From: UBA7236 sp964638865
GTDB taxonomy: Bacteria > Bacteroidota > Bacteroidia > Chitinophagales > BACL12
Direction of reading: 5' to 3'
Assembly: GCA_964638865.1 (NCBI GenBank)
Contig: CAZXBG010000095.1
Coordinates: 1-16,824, forward strand
Length of the DNA: 16,824 bases
The notes beneath the pieces were generated by a model, which saw only the letters and a list, made by a program, of their open reading frames with translations, did no database searches and had not been told where the DNA came from. A program made the position numbers and the translations under genes. Positions 1 to 7,366 of this stretch are shown here, piece by piece (positions within the stretch are counted from its first letter, which is position 1; each line of letters starts with the position of its first letter).

Positions 1-1
1 A

Positions 2-76
2 TTGTCCCCAACTTTTAATAGTGACCCGGAATTTGCCTATAGGGAAGTCTTTGGTTTGAGGACAGACATTCCCTGA
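2..76 (+). CDS. C-terminal end of a gene that starts before the window (unidentified)
   Basis: One plus-strand frame is open from the window edge to a TGA stop and gives 24 residues ending in FGLRTDIP. The other two plus frames are less convincing, and the composition looks coding. A hairpin able to act as a terminator follows immediately, and the next gene runs towards it, which fits a convergent gene pair. The fragment is too short to name a family, and a chance open frame of this length is possible. Confidence 0.4.
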   Translation: MSPTFNSDPEFAYREVFGLRTDIP

Positions 77-105
77 AAAACTTGTGACTCCAAGAGTATA
101 AGTTT
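76..105. terminator. Probable bidirectional terminator hairpin between convergent genes
   Basis: The arms AAACTT (78-83) and AAGTTT (100-105) enclose a second stem, ACTC (87-90) / GAGT (94-97), with loop CAA. Extra G-T and T-A pairs join the two stems, giving about 12 pairs with one bulge. Read on the minus strand the hairpin ends in five T residues, as expected for Rho-independent termination of the acyltransferase gene ending at 131. On the plus strand the T run is only three bases, so termination of the upstream gene is less certain. Confidence 0.55.
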
Positions 106-130
106 AAATATGAAAAGCTCAGGAAATTAG

Positions 131-1174
131 TTAATCCGTTACCTTCTTTCCTCGCCCCAATTTCATAAAAAACCTTTCAAAGTACCAATACACCAGATAA
201 CTGGCAATTAGTGTAACTATACCCGAGGTAATTGCTAAAATATACAATGGGAGATCATTGGTAAACTGCATTTTGCTGAAGAGCTTAGCAAGCACATTAT
301 AGATAAGTGGATGTAAAAGATATACCGAGTAGCTCGCTTCTCCCAATATAGTTAAAGGTTTATGAATAAAATCTGGGAGTTTAAAAGTCAATTTATAAAA
401 GCTGATACAAATTACGATACAAATTGCTGTAAACACCAATCGGTTTGTTCCTGTTACCAGATTTATGGTATCTCCGGAAACAGGATAAAAGGTAAATACC
501 GCCAAAGCAGCAAGAATCAGCATTAAAATATGGCCGTTTTTAAGAACCTTGTTTTTAAGTATTAAAACAATTAAAAAACCGCTAAGAAAAAGGAAAACCT
601 GATTGAGTGGATTAACATAGTTGCGCCATTGAGAACCCAAGTCTTTATCCTCCTGCAAAAGGAAGAACGCGAAATAGATATAAATTGCAAAAAGCAACAT
701 CGAAAAAATGGATAATCCCAATTTAGATCTGTTTGCCAGAAAAATAAAAACCGGAAAAAACACATAGAATACCAATTCGTTTCCAATGGACCATGCACCC
801 GGGGCAAAATATCCAAACCAACTTACAAACCCGAATAATCCACTCAGATTTAAAAATACTTTGAGCGGATCAGGCGCAATACCGGATAATAAAATTGTAG
901 TTATGGTTACTAACCACATGAGAGGAAATAAACGCAATATTCTTTTTTTAAAAAAATCGATAAGATCAGGTTTTGATGGAATCATTTTTTTGTGGTAGAC
1001 CAAATACAGTGTCATCCCGCTAAGCACATAAAAAATTGCAACACCATAAATGCCGATACGCCCCATAAAATTTTCGGAACTGTACTCCCCTCTTGTCCAA
1101 ATGAGCAAATGGTAAATCATAATACCGAATGCAGCAAGTCCCCGGAGGTAATCTAAATTATAAAGTCGTTTCAT
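131..1174 (-). CDS. Acyltransferase family 3 integral membrane protein
   Basis: This 347-residue polytopic membrane protein belongs to the acyltransferase-3 family (OafA/NodX-like). The family transfers acetyl, succinyl or other acyl groups to sugars of lipopolysaccharide, exopolysaccharide or other surface molecules. The N-terminus carries the hallmark LDYLRGLAAFGIMIYH (residues 7-22, with R11 and H22). A basic, aromatic stretch follows at 74-87 (FFKKRILRLFPLMW), and then GAWSIGNELVFY at 126-137 with the conserved E133. About ten hydrophobic segments fill the rest, and the short basic tail is probably cytoplasmic. The length is normal for a family member without an SGNH domain. The start is the ATG next to the canonical N-terminal motif. 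The 131-base gap before it suggests its own transcription unit. The acceptor substrate cannot be told from sequence, and no polysaccharide genes are visible inside the window. Confidence 0.9.
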   Translation of the reverse strand: MKRLYNLDYLRGLAAFGIMIYHLLIWTRGEYSSENFMGRIGIYGVAIFYVLSGMTLYLVYHKKMIPSKPDLIDFFKKRILRLFPLMWLVTITTILLSGIAPDPLKVFLNLSGLFGFVSWFGYFAPGAWSIGNELVFYVFFPVFIFLANRSKLGLSIFSMLLFAIYIYFAFFLLQEDKDLGSQWRNYVNPLNQVFLFLSGFLIVLILKNKVLKNGHILMLILAALAVFTFYPVSGDTINLVTGTNRLVFTAICIVICISFYKLTFKLPDFIHKPLTILGEASYSVYLLHPLIYNVLAKLFSKMQFTNDLPLYILAITSGIVTLIASYLVYWYFERFFMKLGRGKKVTD

Positions 1175-1305
1175 TGGATTCTACACAGGGCATTCATTTA
1201 AAAATTCTGTTGAAGTTACAATTTTGATTATGAACCTTTTTGTATAACCTTGAAGTCGTCAATATTCAAGATTATGGTTCTGCAAGTTTTAATTTTATTC
1301 AACAA

Positions 1306-1824
1306 TTAAAATTGATTGTTTGACAATTCGAATAGAAACAATTCTTCTTTTTCCTCAAATAAGAACTTTTTTTCAAATTGCATTCCGATCTTTTCCAATA
1401 ACTTTATAGAACTAACATTATCAGGTGTGGTAATTGCGACAAACCTATTTATTTTTAAGGTTTCAAAAGCAAATTGTTTGGTAGCTTTTGCTGCCTCGAA
1501 GGCATATCCAAACCCGCTATATTCCGGTAAAAATGCAAATCCGATATCGATATTCTCTAGCGTTTCTCTTTTGATCAAACCACACATACCAATGGAAGTA
1601 TTTGATAATTTTATTGCTACAAGATATAAACCAAACCCATTATCAATATAACTTTTAAGGAAACGCTCCGCGATATAATTTTCAGCACCAACAATATTAC
1701 GCACATTTCTATCCCCAATAAATTGCAACCATCCTTTGCTGTTTAGCAAGGCCATTATAAATGGTGCATCATTTATTGTTGTCTCCCTCAGAATTAATCG
1801 TTCTGTTTCTAAAATGTTTTTCAT
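1306..1824 (-). CDS. GNAT family N-acetyltransferase (RimJ/RimL-like)
   Basis: This 172-residue protein has the single-domain GNAT fold that transfers acetyl from acetyl-CoA to an amine. It opens with the RimJ/RimL-type start ETERLILRETTINDAPF (residues 6-22). The acetyl-CoA-binding motif A lies in YSGFGYAFEAAK (about 101-112, a G-x-G/A loop), and motif B in NVSSIKLLEKIGM, the usual asparagine-containing C-terminal helix. The closest well-known relatives acetylate ribosomal protein N-termini, but most bacterial members of this subgroup act on small molecules or unknown proteins. The gene begins only 15 bases after the ribonuclease gene upstream and is probably co-transcribed with it. That makes a link to RNA or ribosome biology attractive but unproven. 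Confidence 0.88.
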   Translation of the reverse strand: MKNILETERLILRETTINDAPFIMALLNSKGWLQFIGDRNVRNIVGAENYIAERFLKSYIDNGFGLYLVAIKLSNTSIGMCGLIKRETLENIDIGFAFLPEYSGFGYAFEAAKATKQFAFETLKINRFVAITTPDNVSSIKLLEKIGMQFEKKFLFEEKEELFLFELSNNQF

Positions 1825-1839
1825 GCAGAAACCGAAATT

Positions 1840-3234
1840 TTACAGTTCGATTACATCCCCTAATTTTGGAATTACAACATTCTGGTAACCCGCATTTTCC
1901 AGATGCGTCTTAAAACTGCTCAATGCTTCTTTATCTCCATGCACTAATGCAAGTTGTCGCAATTTATCTTTTTCCTGCGTGTGCAAATAATCTATCATTT
2001 CGCGATAATCTCCATGTGCAGAAAAACTCGACATAATTTCCACCTGTGCATTTACCTGTTTGTATTCTCCAAACAAACGGATGGTTTTATCTCCGCGGGT
2101 TAATTTACCACCCGGAGTATTTTCGGCACAATAACCCACAATTAAAATAGTGTTAGCAGGATTTTCAATTGCATTAAAAACGTGGTGTTTTACTCTTCCG
2201 GCATTTATCATTCCTGCGGCGCTTATTACAATACATCCTTTTACATTATTTATTCTTTTTGATTCTTCAACAGATCTTGTGTATCGCAATTTTTCAAATC
2301 CAAAAGGATTTGGATCAACGGCCATATATTCAAGAATATCCTTATCAAAACACTCAGGGTGTAATTCAAATATCTTTGTTGCATTTACCGCTAATGGAGA
2401 ATCAACAAATACCGGAATATCGGGCAATCGCTGTTCTCGAACCAATTGATCAAGTATATACACAATTTCCTGAGTTCTGCCAACACTAAATGCCGGAATT
2501 ATGAGTTTCCCTTTTTGTGTAACACAAGTTTGATTGATGATCCTTAAAAAATGTTCTTTTTCCTGTGGAGCTTCTTCGTGTAAACGATCACCATAAGTTG
2601 ATTCACAGATCAAAAAATCGCAGGCCGGCATTGGATCGGGATCACGCAGTATAGGTCGATCGGGACGACCGATATCAGCAGTAAATCCTAAAATAAAATC
2701 TTTAAGGTCATGGCGTTTAATTTTCATGGTAATGCTTGCGCTGCCCAAAATATGTCCTGAATCTTTAAATACCATTTCCACATCAGGATCTATTCCAAAC
2801 CATTTATCATAGCCAACCGTGCGAAATAATTCCATTGTCTTTTTAACATCCTCCACATCGTATAACGGTTCTTCATCACGTTCATCTGCCCGGTGTTTAT
2901 TGGTAAATGTACTTTCACGTTGTTGAATGAATGCGCTGTCGAGCAACAAAATTGCGGTAAGATCTTTAGTTGCATGGGTTGCATATATCCTCCCATTAAA
3001 TCCATCTTTTACCAATTTTGGCAGTCGTCCACAGTGGTCTATATGTGCATGTGATAAAACGACAATATCAATTTTTGCAGGGTCGAACAGAAATTTCTGA
3101 TTGAAATTTTCATACTCAGGCTCATTTCCTTGGTATAATCCACAATCCATAAGAATATTGATGCCATTTTCCAGCGTGAGTAAATGTGAACTCCCTGTTA
3201 CTGTTCCGGCTGCGCCACAAAATTTTAGTTTCAT
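1840..3234 (-). CDS. Metallo-beta-lactamase fold beta-CASP ribonuclease (CPSF73/TTHA0252-like)
   Basis: This 464-residue cytoplasmic protein has all the marks of the MBL/beta-CASP RNA-processing family. The zinc-binding motif HAHIDH is at residues 62-67, with further ligands at H161 (SGHILGS) and D187 (TADIGR). The beta-CASP domain shows E211 in ESTYGDR (motif A), histidines at 350-351 (motif B) and H407 in SSFSAHGDY (motif C). H432 in LVHGD is the last metal ligand. The length fits bacterial single-module members such as Thermus TTHA0252 and is shorter than RNase J. No KH domain is present. It is expected to cut or trim RNA with two zinc ions. A GNAT gene follows 15 bases downstream. The start ATG sits directly at the conserved KLKFCGAAGTVTGSSH opening. 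A TAnnTTTG element and a perfect inverted repeat lie upstream. Confidence 0.92.
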   Translation of the reverse strand: MKLKFCGAAGTVTGSSHLLTLENGINILMDCGLYQGNEPEYENFNQKFLFDPAKIDIVVLSHAHIDHCGRLPKLVKDGFNGRIYATHATKDLTAILLLDSAFIQQRESTFTNKHRADERDEEPLYDVEDVKKTMELFRTVGYDKWFGIDPDVEMVFKDSGHILGSASITMKIKRHDLKDFILGFTADIGRPDRPILRDPDPMPACDFLICESTYGDRLHEEAPQEKEHFLRIINQTCVTQKGKLIIPAFSVGRTQEIVYILDQLVREQRLPDIPVFVDSPLAVNATKIFELHPECFDKDILEYMAVDPNPFGFEKLRYTRSVEESKRINNVKGCIVISAAGMINAGRVKHHVFNAIENPANTILIVGYCAENTPGGKLTRGDKTIRLFGEYKQVNAQVEIMSSFSAHGDYREMIDYLHTQEKDKLRQLALVHGDKEALSSFKTHLENAGYQNVVIPKLGDVIEL

Positions 3235-3275
3235 AATTTTAGTTGATGTTGGAAAGATAAAAAGTAAAATTGACT

Positions 3276-3295
3276 ATTGCGATATAAATCGCAAT
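3276..3295. repeat. Perfect 8-base inverted repeat in the leader of the beta-CASP ribonuclease gene
   Basis: The arms ATTGCGAT (3276-3283) and ATCGCAAT (3288-3295) are exact reverse complements separated by ATAA. The element lies about 42 bases before the ribonuclease start codon and downstream of the candidate promoter at 3345-3352. It would therefore be transcribed as a hairpin, or could serve as an operator. No T run follows on the minus strand, so it is not a standard terminator for the PlsC gene upstream. Confidence 0.5.
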
Positions 3296-3344
3296 TTGCT
3301 ATAAAAGGAAACAAGAATACCGTACTAACAATTTCACCCAACAT

Positions 3345-3352
3345 CAAACTTA
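3345..3352 (-). promoter_or_regulatory. Candidate -7 promoter element for the ribonuclease-GNAT operon
   Basis: On the minus strand this reads TAAGTTTG, a full match to the Bacteroidota -7 consensus TAnnTTTG. It lies in the gap between the PlsC and ribonuclease genes and would give a leader of roughly 100 bases that contains the inverted repeat at 3276-3295. I see no clear -33 TTG box at the usual distance, and chance matches to this short motif are expected in AT-rich DNA. Confidence 0.35.
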
Positions 3353-3377
3353 AATAATCTTTTAATAAGAGTGATAT

Positions 3378-4178
3378 TTAATTAGGATTAATTATTTTTT
3401 TTGCCATTATTTCGAGATACTTTTTCTCCATAAAACTATGCACCTGCTCTTTTAACTTCGGAACATCTGCATCTGTGAGTCCGACCACCTCTATCGGTTC
3501 AAAATGATAAATCTCAATAAACCCTGGTCGCATTAATGGTTTTTTATTTGGCATTAAAGTATCGGTATTAATAAACAACATTGGGAGAATTGGAGTTTGG
3601 GTTTGAATTGCAATAGTAAAAGCGCCATCCTTAAAATCGATCAAGGGGCGTTCGGTTTTATTTCTGGTACCTTCCACAAACATAAAAATATTATCTCCCC
3701 CCAATAAATATTTTTTTAATAAATCAACACTTTTCAATTTACTTTCGCGGCTACTTCTGTCAACATTTACTGTGGTAACAGAAAATATCTGACCAACAAG
3801 TGGTATTTTTAATAATTCCTTTTTTGCCAAAAAACGAACTCTTCCGGGCCATGAAATTGCAGCAGCCGGTGCGTCGAGATTGGATCGATGATTTGCAACA
3901 ATTACATAAGGTCTTTTTTTATCCGTATTTTTATTTCGGTGAAAACGATAAATGATGCCACAAAATACCATGAGACTGTAGGCTATACATCTGCATAAAA
4001 AAACGATAGGGCCTAGAGCATATTTTCCCAGAGTCCAGGAAAAAATAAAAAAGAAAGGCATCGTGATGATCAGAGAAATAAAAAATACACATGCGGTATA
4101 AATTGTGTATATTAATTTTAAAAAATTTTTGAAACCACTAATCATGGAGCCAAGATAATATATAATTAGCAAAACCAT
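3378..4178 (-). CDS. 1-acyl-sn-glycerol-3-phosphate acyltransferase (PlsC family)
   Basis: This lysophospholipid acyltransferase of 266 residues places the second acyl chain in phosphatidic acid synthesis at the inner membrane. The catalytic NHRSNLD (residues 96-102, with H97 and D102) matches the family HxxxxD motif. FVEGTR (167-172) is the phosphate-binding EGTR block, GAFTIA follows at 185-190, and PILPM (196-200) is motif IV. The N-terminal ~75 residues hold hydrophobic segments that would anchor it to the membrane. The start is uncertain. The first 11 residues look like an extension, and Met12 (ATG at 4143-4145) would give an N-terminus nearer to family members. It is transcribed alone or ahead of the ribonuclease gene, 143 bases away. 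A related lipid A-type or ornithine-lipid acyltransferase role cannot be excluded. Confidence 0.88.
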   Translation of the reverse strand: MVLLIIYYLGSMISGFKNFLKLIYTIYTACVFFISLIITMPFFFIFSWTLGKYALGPIVFLCRCIAYSLMVFCGIIYRFHRNKNTDKKRPYVIVANHRSNLDAPAAAISWPGRVRFLAKKELLKIPLVGQIFSVTTVNVDRSSRESKLKSVDLLKKYLLGGDNIFMFVEGTRNKTERPLIDFKDGAFTIAIQTQTPILPMLFINTDTLMPNKKPLMRPGFIEIYHFEPIEVVGLTDADVPKLKEQVHSFMEKKYLEIMAKKIINPN

Positions 4179-4379
4179 TCACTAAGTATGGAATGGTTTC
4201 AGGGGTATTAACCCGGATGGCCTGAATTGGAAATTTTATTCATTTAATTATAAGCAAGCGAATAATTACGATTGCCACAACCCATATAATGGGCTGTAAC
4301 TCAATAAAAAAGGCAATTTCGGACATTATTATCCTCATTACAATATTGGAAAAGAAGATATTAATTCACGACAAAAATC

Positions 4380-4387
4380 TACCTTTG
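4380..4387 (+). promoter_or_regulatory. TACCTTTG (-7 type) element directly before the nuclease gene
   Basis: A full match to TAnnTTTG, ending seven bases before the ATG at 4395. With a typical start of transcription a few bases after the motif, the mRNA would be leaderless or nearly so. The same octamer TACCTTTG recurs four bases before the GTG start at 11846. No good -33 TTTG box is visible at the usual spacing. Confidence 0.5.
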
Positions 4388-4394
4388 CAAAAGC

Positions 4395-5774
4395 ATGTAC
4401 GCAATAGTTGATATAGAAACCACAGGGACGAATGCGAGCTATAATTGTATCACGGAGGTGGCTATTTATATTCACAACGGGGAAAAAATTGTGGATGAAT
4501 GGCATTCACTCATCAATCCGCAAAATGAAATTCCCAATTTTATTATTCAAATGACGGGAATTACCAACGAAATGGTAGAAAATGCTCCTGCTTTTGAAGA
4601 AGTTGCGCAGGAAATATTCAGTATACTGCACGACAAGATATTTGTTGCTCACAATGCAGGATTTGATTATGGTTTTTTAAAAAACCATTTGGGTGAAAAC
4701 GGGTTTGAACTTAGAACGAAAAAATTATGTACAGTAAGGTTGAGCAGAAAAATATTCCCAGGACACCGCAGTTATAGTTTAGGCAGATTATGCGAAAATT
4801 TGGGTATTACAATTGAAAACAGACATAGGGCCCAGGGCGATGCATTTGCAACTGCCAGATTATTTTCCATGTTACTAGAAAAGGACACGGAAAAGCATAT
4901 CTTCACAGCACTTAAAAAAACTTCGAAAGAGCAACATCATCCACCAAATCTCGATAAACTAGTTTTGGATAAATTACCGGAGGCACCGGGAGTATATTAT
5001 TTCCACGACCAAAACGGCAATATCATTTATGTAGGTAAAGCAATAAATATCAGAAGTCGTGTTTGGGGGCATTTCACCTATGCCGACAATCATGGAAAGG
5101 AAAATGATTTGCGCAATTCGGTGTATGATATTACTTATGAATTAACCGGCAATGAATTGATTGCTTTGCTTTTGGAAAGTGAAGAAATAAAACGCAAATT
5201 TCCTAAGTTCAACAACGCTCAAAAATTATGGGATCGCAATTATTGTATATTTAAATATATTGATCAAAAGGGGTATATTCATTTGGCTATTGAGCGCTAC
5301 AATGTTAAAAAAGAAGTGCTCAAAGTATTTCCCGATATTTTGAGTGCCCGAAGTTTTTTACAGGAGAAAATGTTGGAGTATGAACTCTGCGCAAAATATT
5401 GTCATCTGCAAAAAACTTTAAAAGGTTGTTATAACCACGAAATAGGTCTTTGTAAAGGAGCATGTATAAATCTGGAAACAACTGCATCCTATAATGAAAG
5501 AGTTATAGATGCAATTAATTCGTTTGAGGAGGAGGAGCACACCTTTTTTATTATAGATAAAGGAAGAACCCGAGAAGAAAACAGTGTTGTCTACATAGAA
5601 AAAGGTCACTATTTGGGTTTTGGTTTTTTTTCCGGAGATTATTACAATGGTGACCATGAAATTCTTAAGGAGCGGGTGAAGTGGCGTCCCGACACACCTG
5701 ATGTTCAGCGTATCTTGTCAGGTTGGCTGGCAAAAAACAAGGGAAAAGTGGCGAATAGGATCATTCCGTTATAA
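4395..5774 (+). CDS. DEDDh exonuclease / GIY-YIG endonuclease fusion with UvrC-like cysteine cluster
   Basis: This 459-residue protein joins two nuclease modules. Residues 1-165 are a DnaQ-type DEDDh 3'-5' exonuclease, with D6 and E8 in DIETTG, D91 in NAGFDYGFL, and H144 with D149 in HRAQGDA. Residues 195-275 are a GIY-YIG domain like the N-terminus of UvrC, with GVYYF at 199-203, YVGK at 212-215, R222, and the ELIALLLESEEIK helix that carries the glutamate. Residues 332-357 hold a cysteine cluster whose last three, C345-x7-C353-x3-C357, match the spacing of the UvrC iron-sulfur ligands. The C-terminal ~100 residues are unassigned, and no UvrC RNase H-like domain or HhH is present. Similar exonuclease-GIY-YIG proteins occur in mycobacteria (Rv2191 type) and Bacteroidota. 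The inferred role is DNA-damage incision coupled to trimming, and the substrate is unknown. The gene stands alone with a TACCTTTG element just before its start. Confidence 0.9.
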   Translation: MYAIVDIETTGTNASYNCITEVAIYIHNGEKIVDEWHSLINPQNEIPNFIIQMTGITNEMVENAPAFEEVAQEIFSILHDKIFVAHNAGFDYGFLKNHLGENGFELRTKKLCTVRLSRKIFPGHRSYSLGRLCENLGITIENRHRAQGDAFATARLFSMLLEKDTEKHIFTALKKTSKEQHHPPNLDKLVLDKLPEAPGVYYFHDQNGNIIYVGKAINIRSRVWGHFTYADNHGKENDLRNSVYDITYELTGNELIALLLESEEIKRKFPKFNNAQKLWDRNYCIFKYIDQKGYIHLAIERYNVKKEVLKVFPDILSARSFLQEKMLEYELCAKYCHLQKTLKGCYNHEIGLCKGACINLETTASYNERVIDAINSFEEEEHTFFIIDKGRTREENSVVYIEKGHYLGFGFFSGDYYNGDHEILKERVKWRPDTPDVQRILSGWLAKNKGKVANRIIPL

Positions 5775-5793
5775 AAAATGCCGTTTTTTCGTG

Positions 5794-5826
5794 TCACATT
5801 TCACCTCTAAAATATCTCACATTTCA
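5794..5826. repeat. Two direct copies of TCACATTTCA upstream of the aminopeptidase gene
   Basis: Identical decamers occur at 5794-5803 and 5817-5826, 23 bases apart start to start, which is close to two helical turns. They lie just upstream of the candidate -7 element at 5839-5846. That geometry fits a regulator binding as two units on one face of the helix, but the sequence matches no site I know and could be chance. Confidence 0.35.
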
Positions 5827-5838
5827 ACCCAATTCCTG

Positions 5839-5846
5839 TAAATTTG
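5839..5846 (+). promoter_or_regulatory. Candidate -7 promoter element for the leucyl aminopeptidase gene
   Basis: TAAATTTG is a full match to TAnnTTTG in the 104-base gap before the gene, and would give a leader of about 25-30 bases. No convincing -33 box is present. The leader has no Shine-Dalgarno sequence, which is usual in this phylum. Confidence 0.4.
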
Positions 5847-5878
5847 TAATTAACTTAATTTTAACCAACCTCTCGAAA

Positions 5879-7321
5879 ATGACTGCTGTTCTTAGTAAAA
5901 CCAATTTAAATTCCGATTCTGTTGTAACGGTTTTGATCAGGAATGAGAGTGACTTGTCACATCCCATGTTAAAATTGCACCAAAAACTCATATCACAAAA
6001 ACTGGGTGAACGTGACAATGGATATATTTCCATTTATACAGATTCTATGGTGGTGTTAGTGTCAATTTTGAAGGATAATAAGGCAAAAAGTGCCGGAGAA
6101 CTGCAGGAGGAGGCTCGTTTGAAGGGAGGCAACATTGCAAAAAGGATCAATTATGAAAAAAGCAGTTCCGTATTGATAGTAAGGGCGTCAAATTCGGTTT
6201 CCAAGATCGAATTATTGGCTTTTACAGAAGGAGTTGCACTTTCCAATTATCAATTCCTGAAATACAAAACAGAAAAAAAGGAAAATTCGCTGGAAAAAAT
6301 ATTGTTAAACGACAATGAAATTTCAGAATCGGAATTACAGGAACTCAATCATATTATTCGCGCAAATGAAATTGCAAAAAATTTAGGTAATGAGCCGGTT
6401 ATAGCATTAAATTCTGTTCAACTCGGTGAAAATATAATGGAAATTAGCCGTGCTCTTAATTTCAAGGCGGAAGTGCTAAATAAAAGTCAGATCGAAGCTT
6501 TGCGTATGGGCGGGTTATTAGGGGTTAACTTCGGAAGTTCGGTACCTCCTACCTTTTCTATTTTAGAATATCACCCCACACATGCAAAAAACAAAAAGCC
6601 GTTAGTATTTGTCGGAAAAGGAGTTACCTACGATACTGGCGGATATAGTTTAAAAGCTGCAGGCTCTATGAGCGGTATGAAAATGGACATGTGTGGTGCA
6701 GCAGCAGTAATTGGTGCTTTTTACGCAATCGTAAAAAATGAATTACCTGTTTATTGTATTGGATTAATTCCATCAACTGATAATAGAATTAATTCTGACG
6801 CATTGGTACCGGACGATGTGATCACGATGCACAACGGAACTACCATTGAGGTTTTAAATACGGATGCTGAAGGTAGATTACTTTTAGCGGATGCCTTGAG
6901 TTATGCAAAAAAATATGATCCCGAATTGGTAATTGACCTTGCCACCTTAACAGGAGCAGCAGCCGTTATAACAGGAACTTTGGGAAGTGCTTTGATGGGT
7001 ACCGACACTAAGTTCAGAAATGCATTAATGGAATGCGGAGAAATTACTGCGGAACGCCTTTGGGAGATCCCATATTGGAAAGAATACGCCGATATGTTAA
7101 AAAGTGATGTTGCCGATATGAAAAACATAGGTGGCGCAGTTGGCGGAAGTGCAACTGCAGGAAAGTTTTTGGAGCATTTTACAAATTATCCATGGATACA
7201 TCTCGACATTGCCGGTCCGGCCATTTTAAAGGAAGATGAACCTTACAAACAAAAAGGCGCCAGCGGAGTTGGTGTAAGATTATTATACGCTTTCGCAAAA
7301 AGATTTGCCGAATTAAATTAA
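5879..7321 (+). CDS. pepA: M17 family leucyl aminopeptidase
   Basis: This 480-residue cytosolic di-zinc exopeptidase removes N-terminal residues from peptides and works as a hexamer in its family. The C-terminal catalytic domain is complete. K247 and D252 lie in VGKGVTYDTGG, K259 in SLKAAGSM, D270 in MKMDM, and D329, E331 and R333 in the signature NTDAEGRL (327-334). The N-terminal ~150 residues form the less conserved regulatory domain. The length is normal. It starts at an ATG 33 bases after a TAAATTTG element and has no Shine-Dalgarno sequence. It shares direction with the nuclease gene upstream but has its own candidate promoter, so it is probably separately transcribed. Some family members also bind DNA, but nothing here shows that for this protein. 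The symbol follows the family name rather than proven orthology. Confidence 0.92.
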   Translation: MTAVLSKTNLNSDSVVTVLIRNESDLSHPMLKLHQKLISQKLGERDNGYISIYTDSMVVLVSILKDNKAKSAGELQEEARLKGGNIAKRINYEKSSSVLIVRASNSVSKIELLAFTEGVALSNYQFLKYKTEKKENSLEKILLNDNEISESELQELNHIIRANEIAKNLGNEPVIALNSVQLGENIMEISRALNFKAEVLNKSQIEALRMGGLLGVNFGSSVPPTFSILEYHPTHAKNKKPLVFVGKGVTYDTGGYSLKAAGSMSGMKMDMCGAAAVIGAFYAIVKNELPVYCIGLIPSTDNRINSDALVPDDVITMHNGTTIEVLNTDAEGRLLLADALSYAKKYDPELVIDLATLTGAAAVITGTLGSALMGTDTKFRNALMECGEITAERLWEIPYWKEYADMLKSDVADMKNIGGAVGGSATAGKFLEHFTNYPWIHLDIAGPAILKEDEPYKQKGASGVGVRLLYAFAKRFAELN

Positions 7322-7366
7322 ATAATGCTCTTACTTTTTAATTGAAATTAAGGTCGCTGACAATTT

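Noticed and set aside
1287..1311. TTTTAATT / AATTAAAA inverted repeat at the end of the GNAT gene
   Set aside because: All-AT arms with no T run after the hairpin on the minus strand, and part of it lies in the coding sequence.
4281..4293. CCCAT-ATA-ATGGG palindrome in the divergent gap before the nuclease gene
   Set aside because: Arms of only five bases; not enough to propose an operator by itself.
5773..5789. A6-TGCCG-T6 just after the nuclease stop codon as a terminator
   Set aside because: The stem is made only of A-T pairs and is too weak to call without expression data.
7338..7351. TTAATT-GA-AATTAA between the convergent aminopeptidase and barrel genes
   Set aside because: All-AT palindrome with a two-base loop; expected by chance in such DNA and lacking a GC stem.
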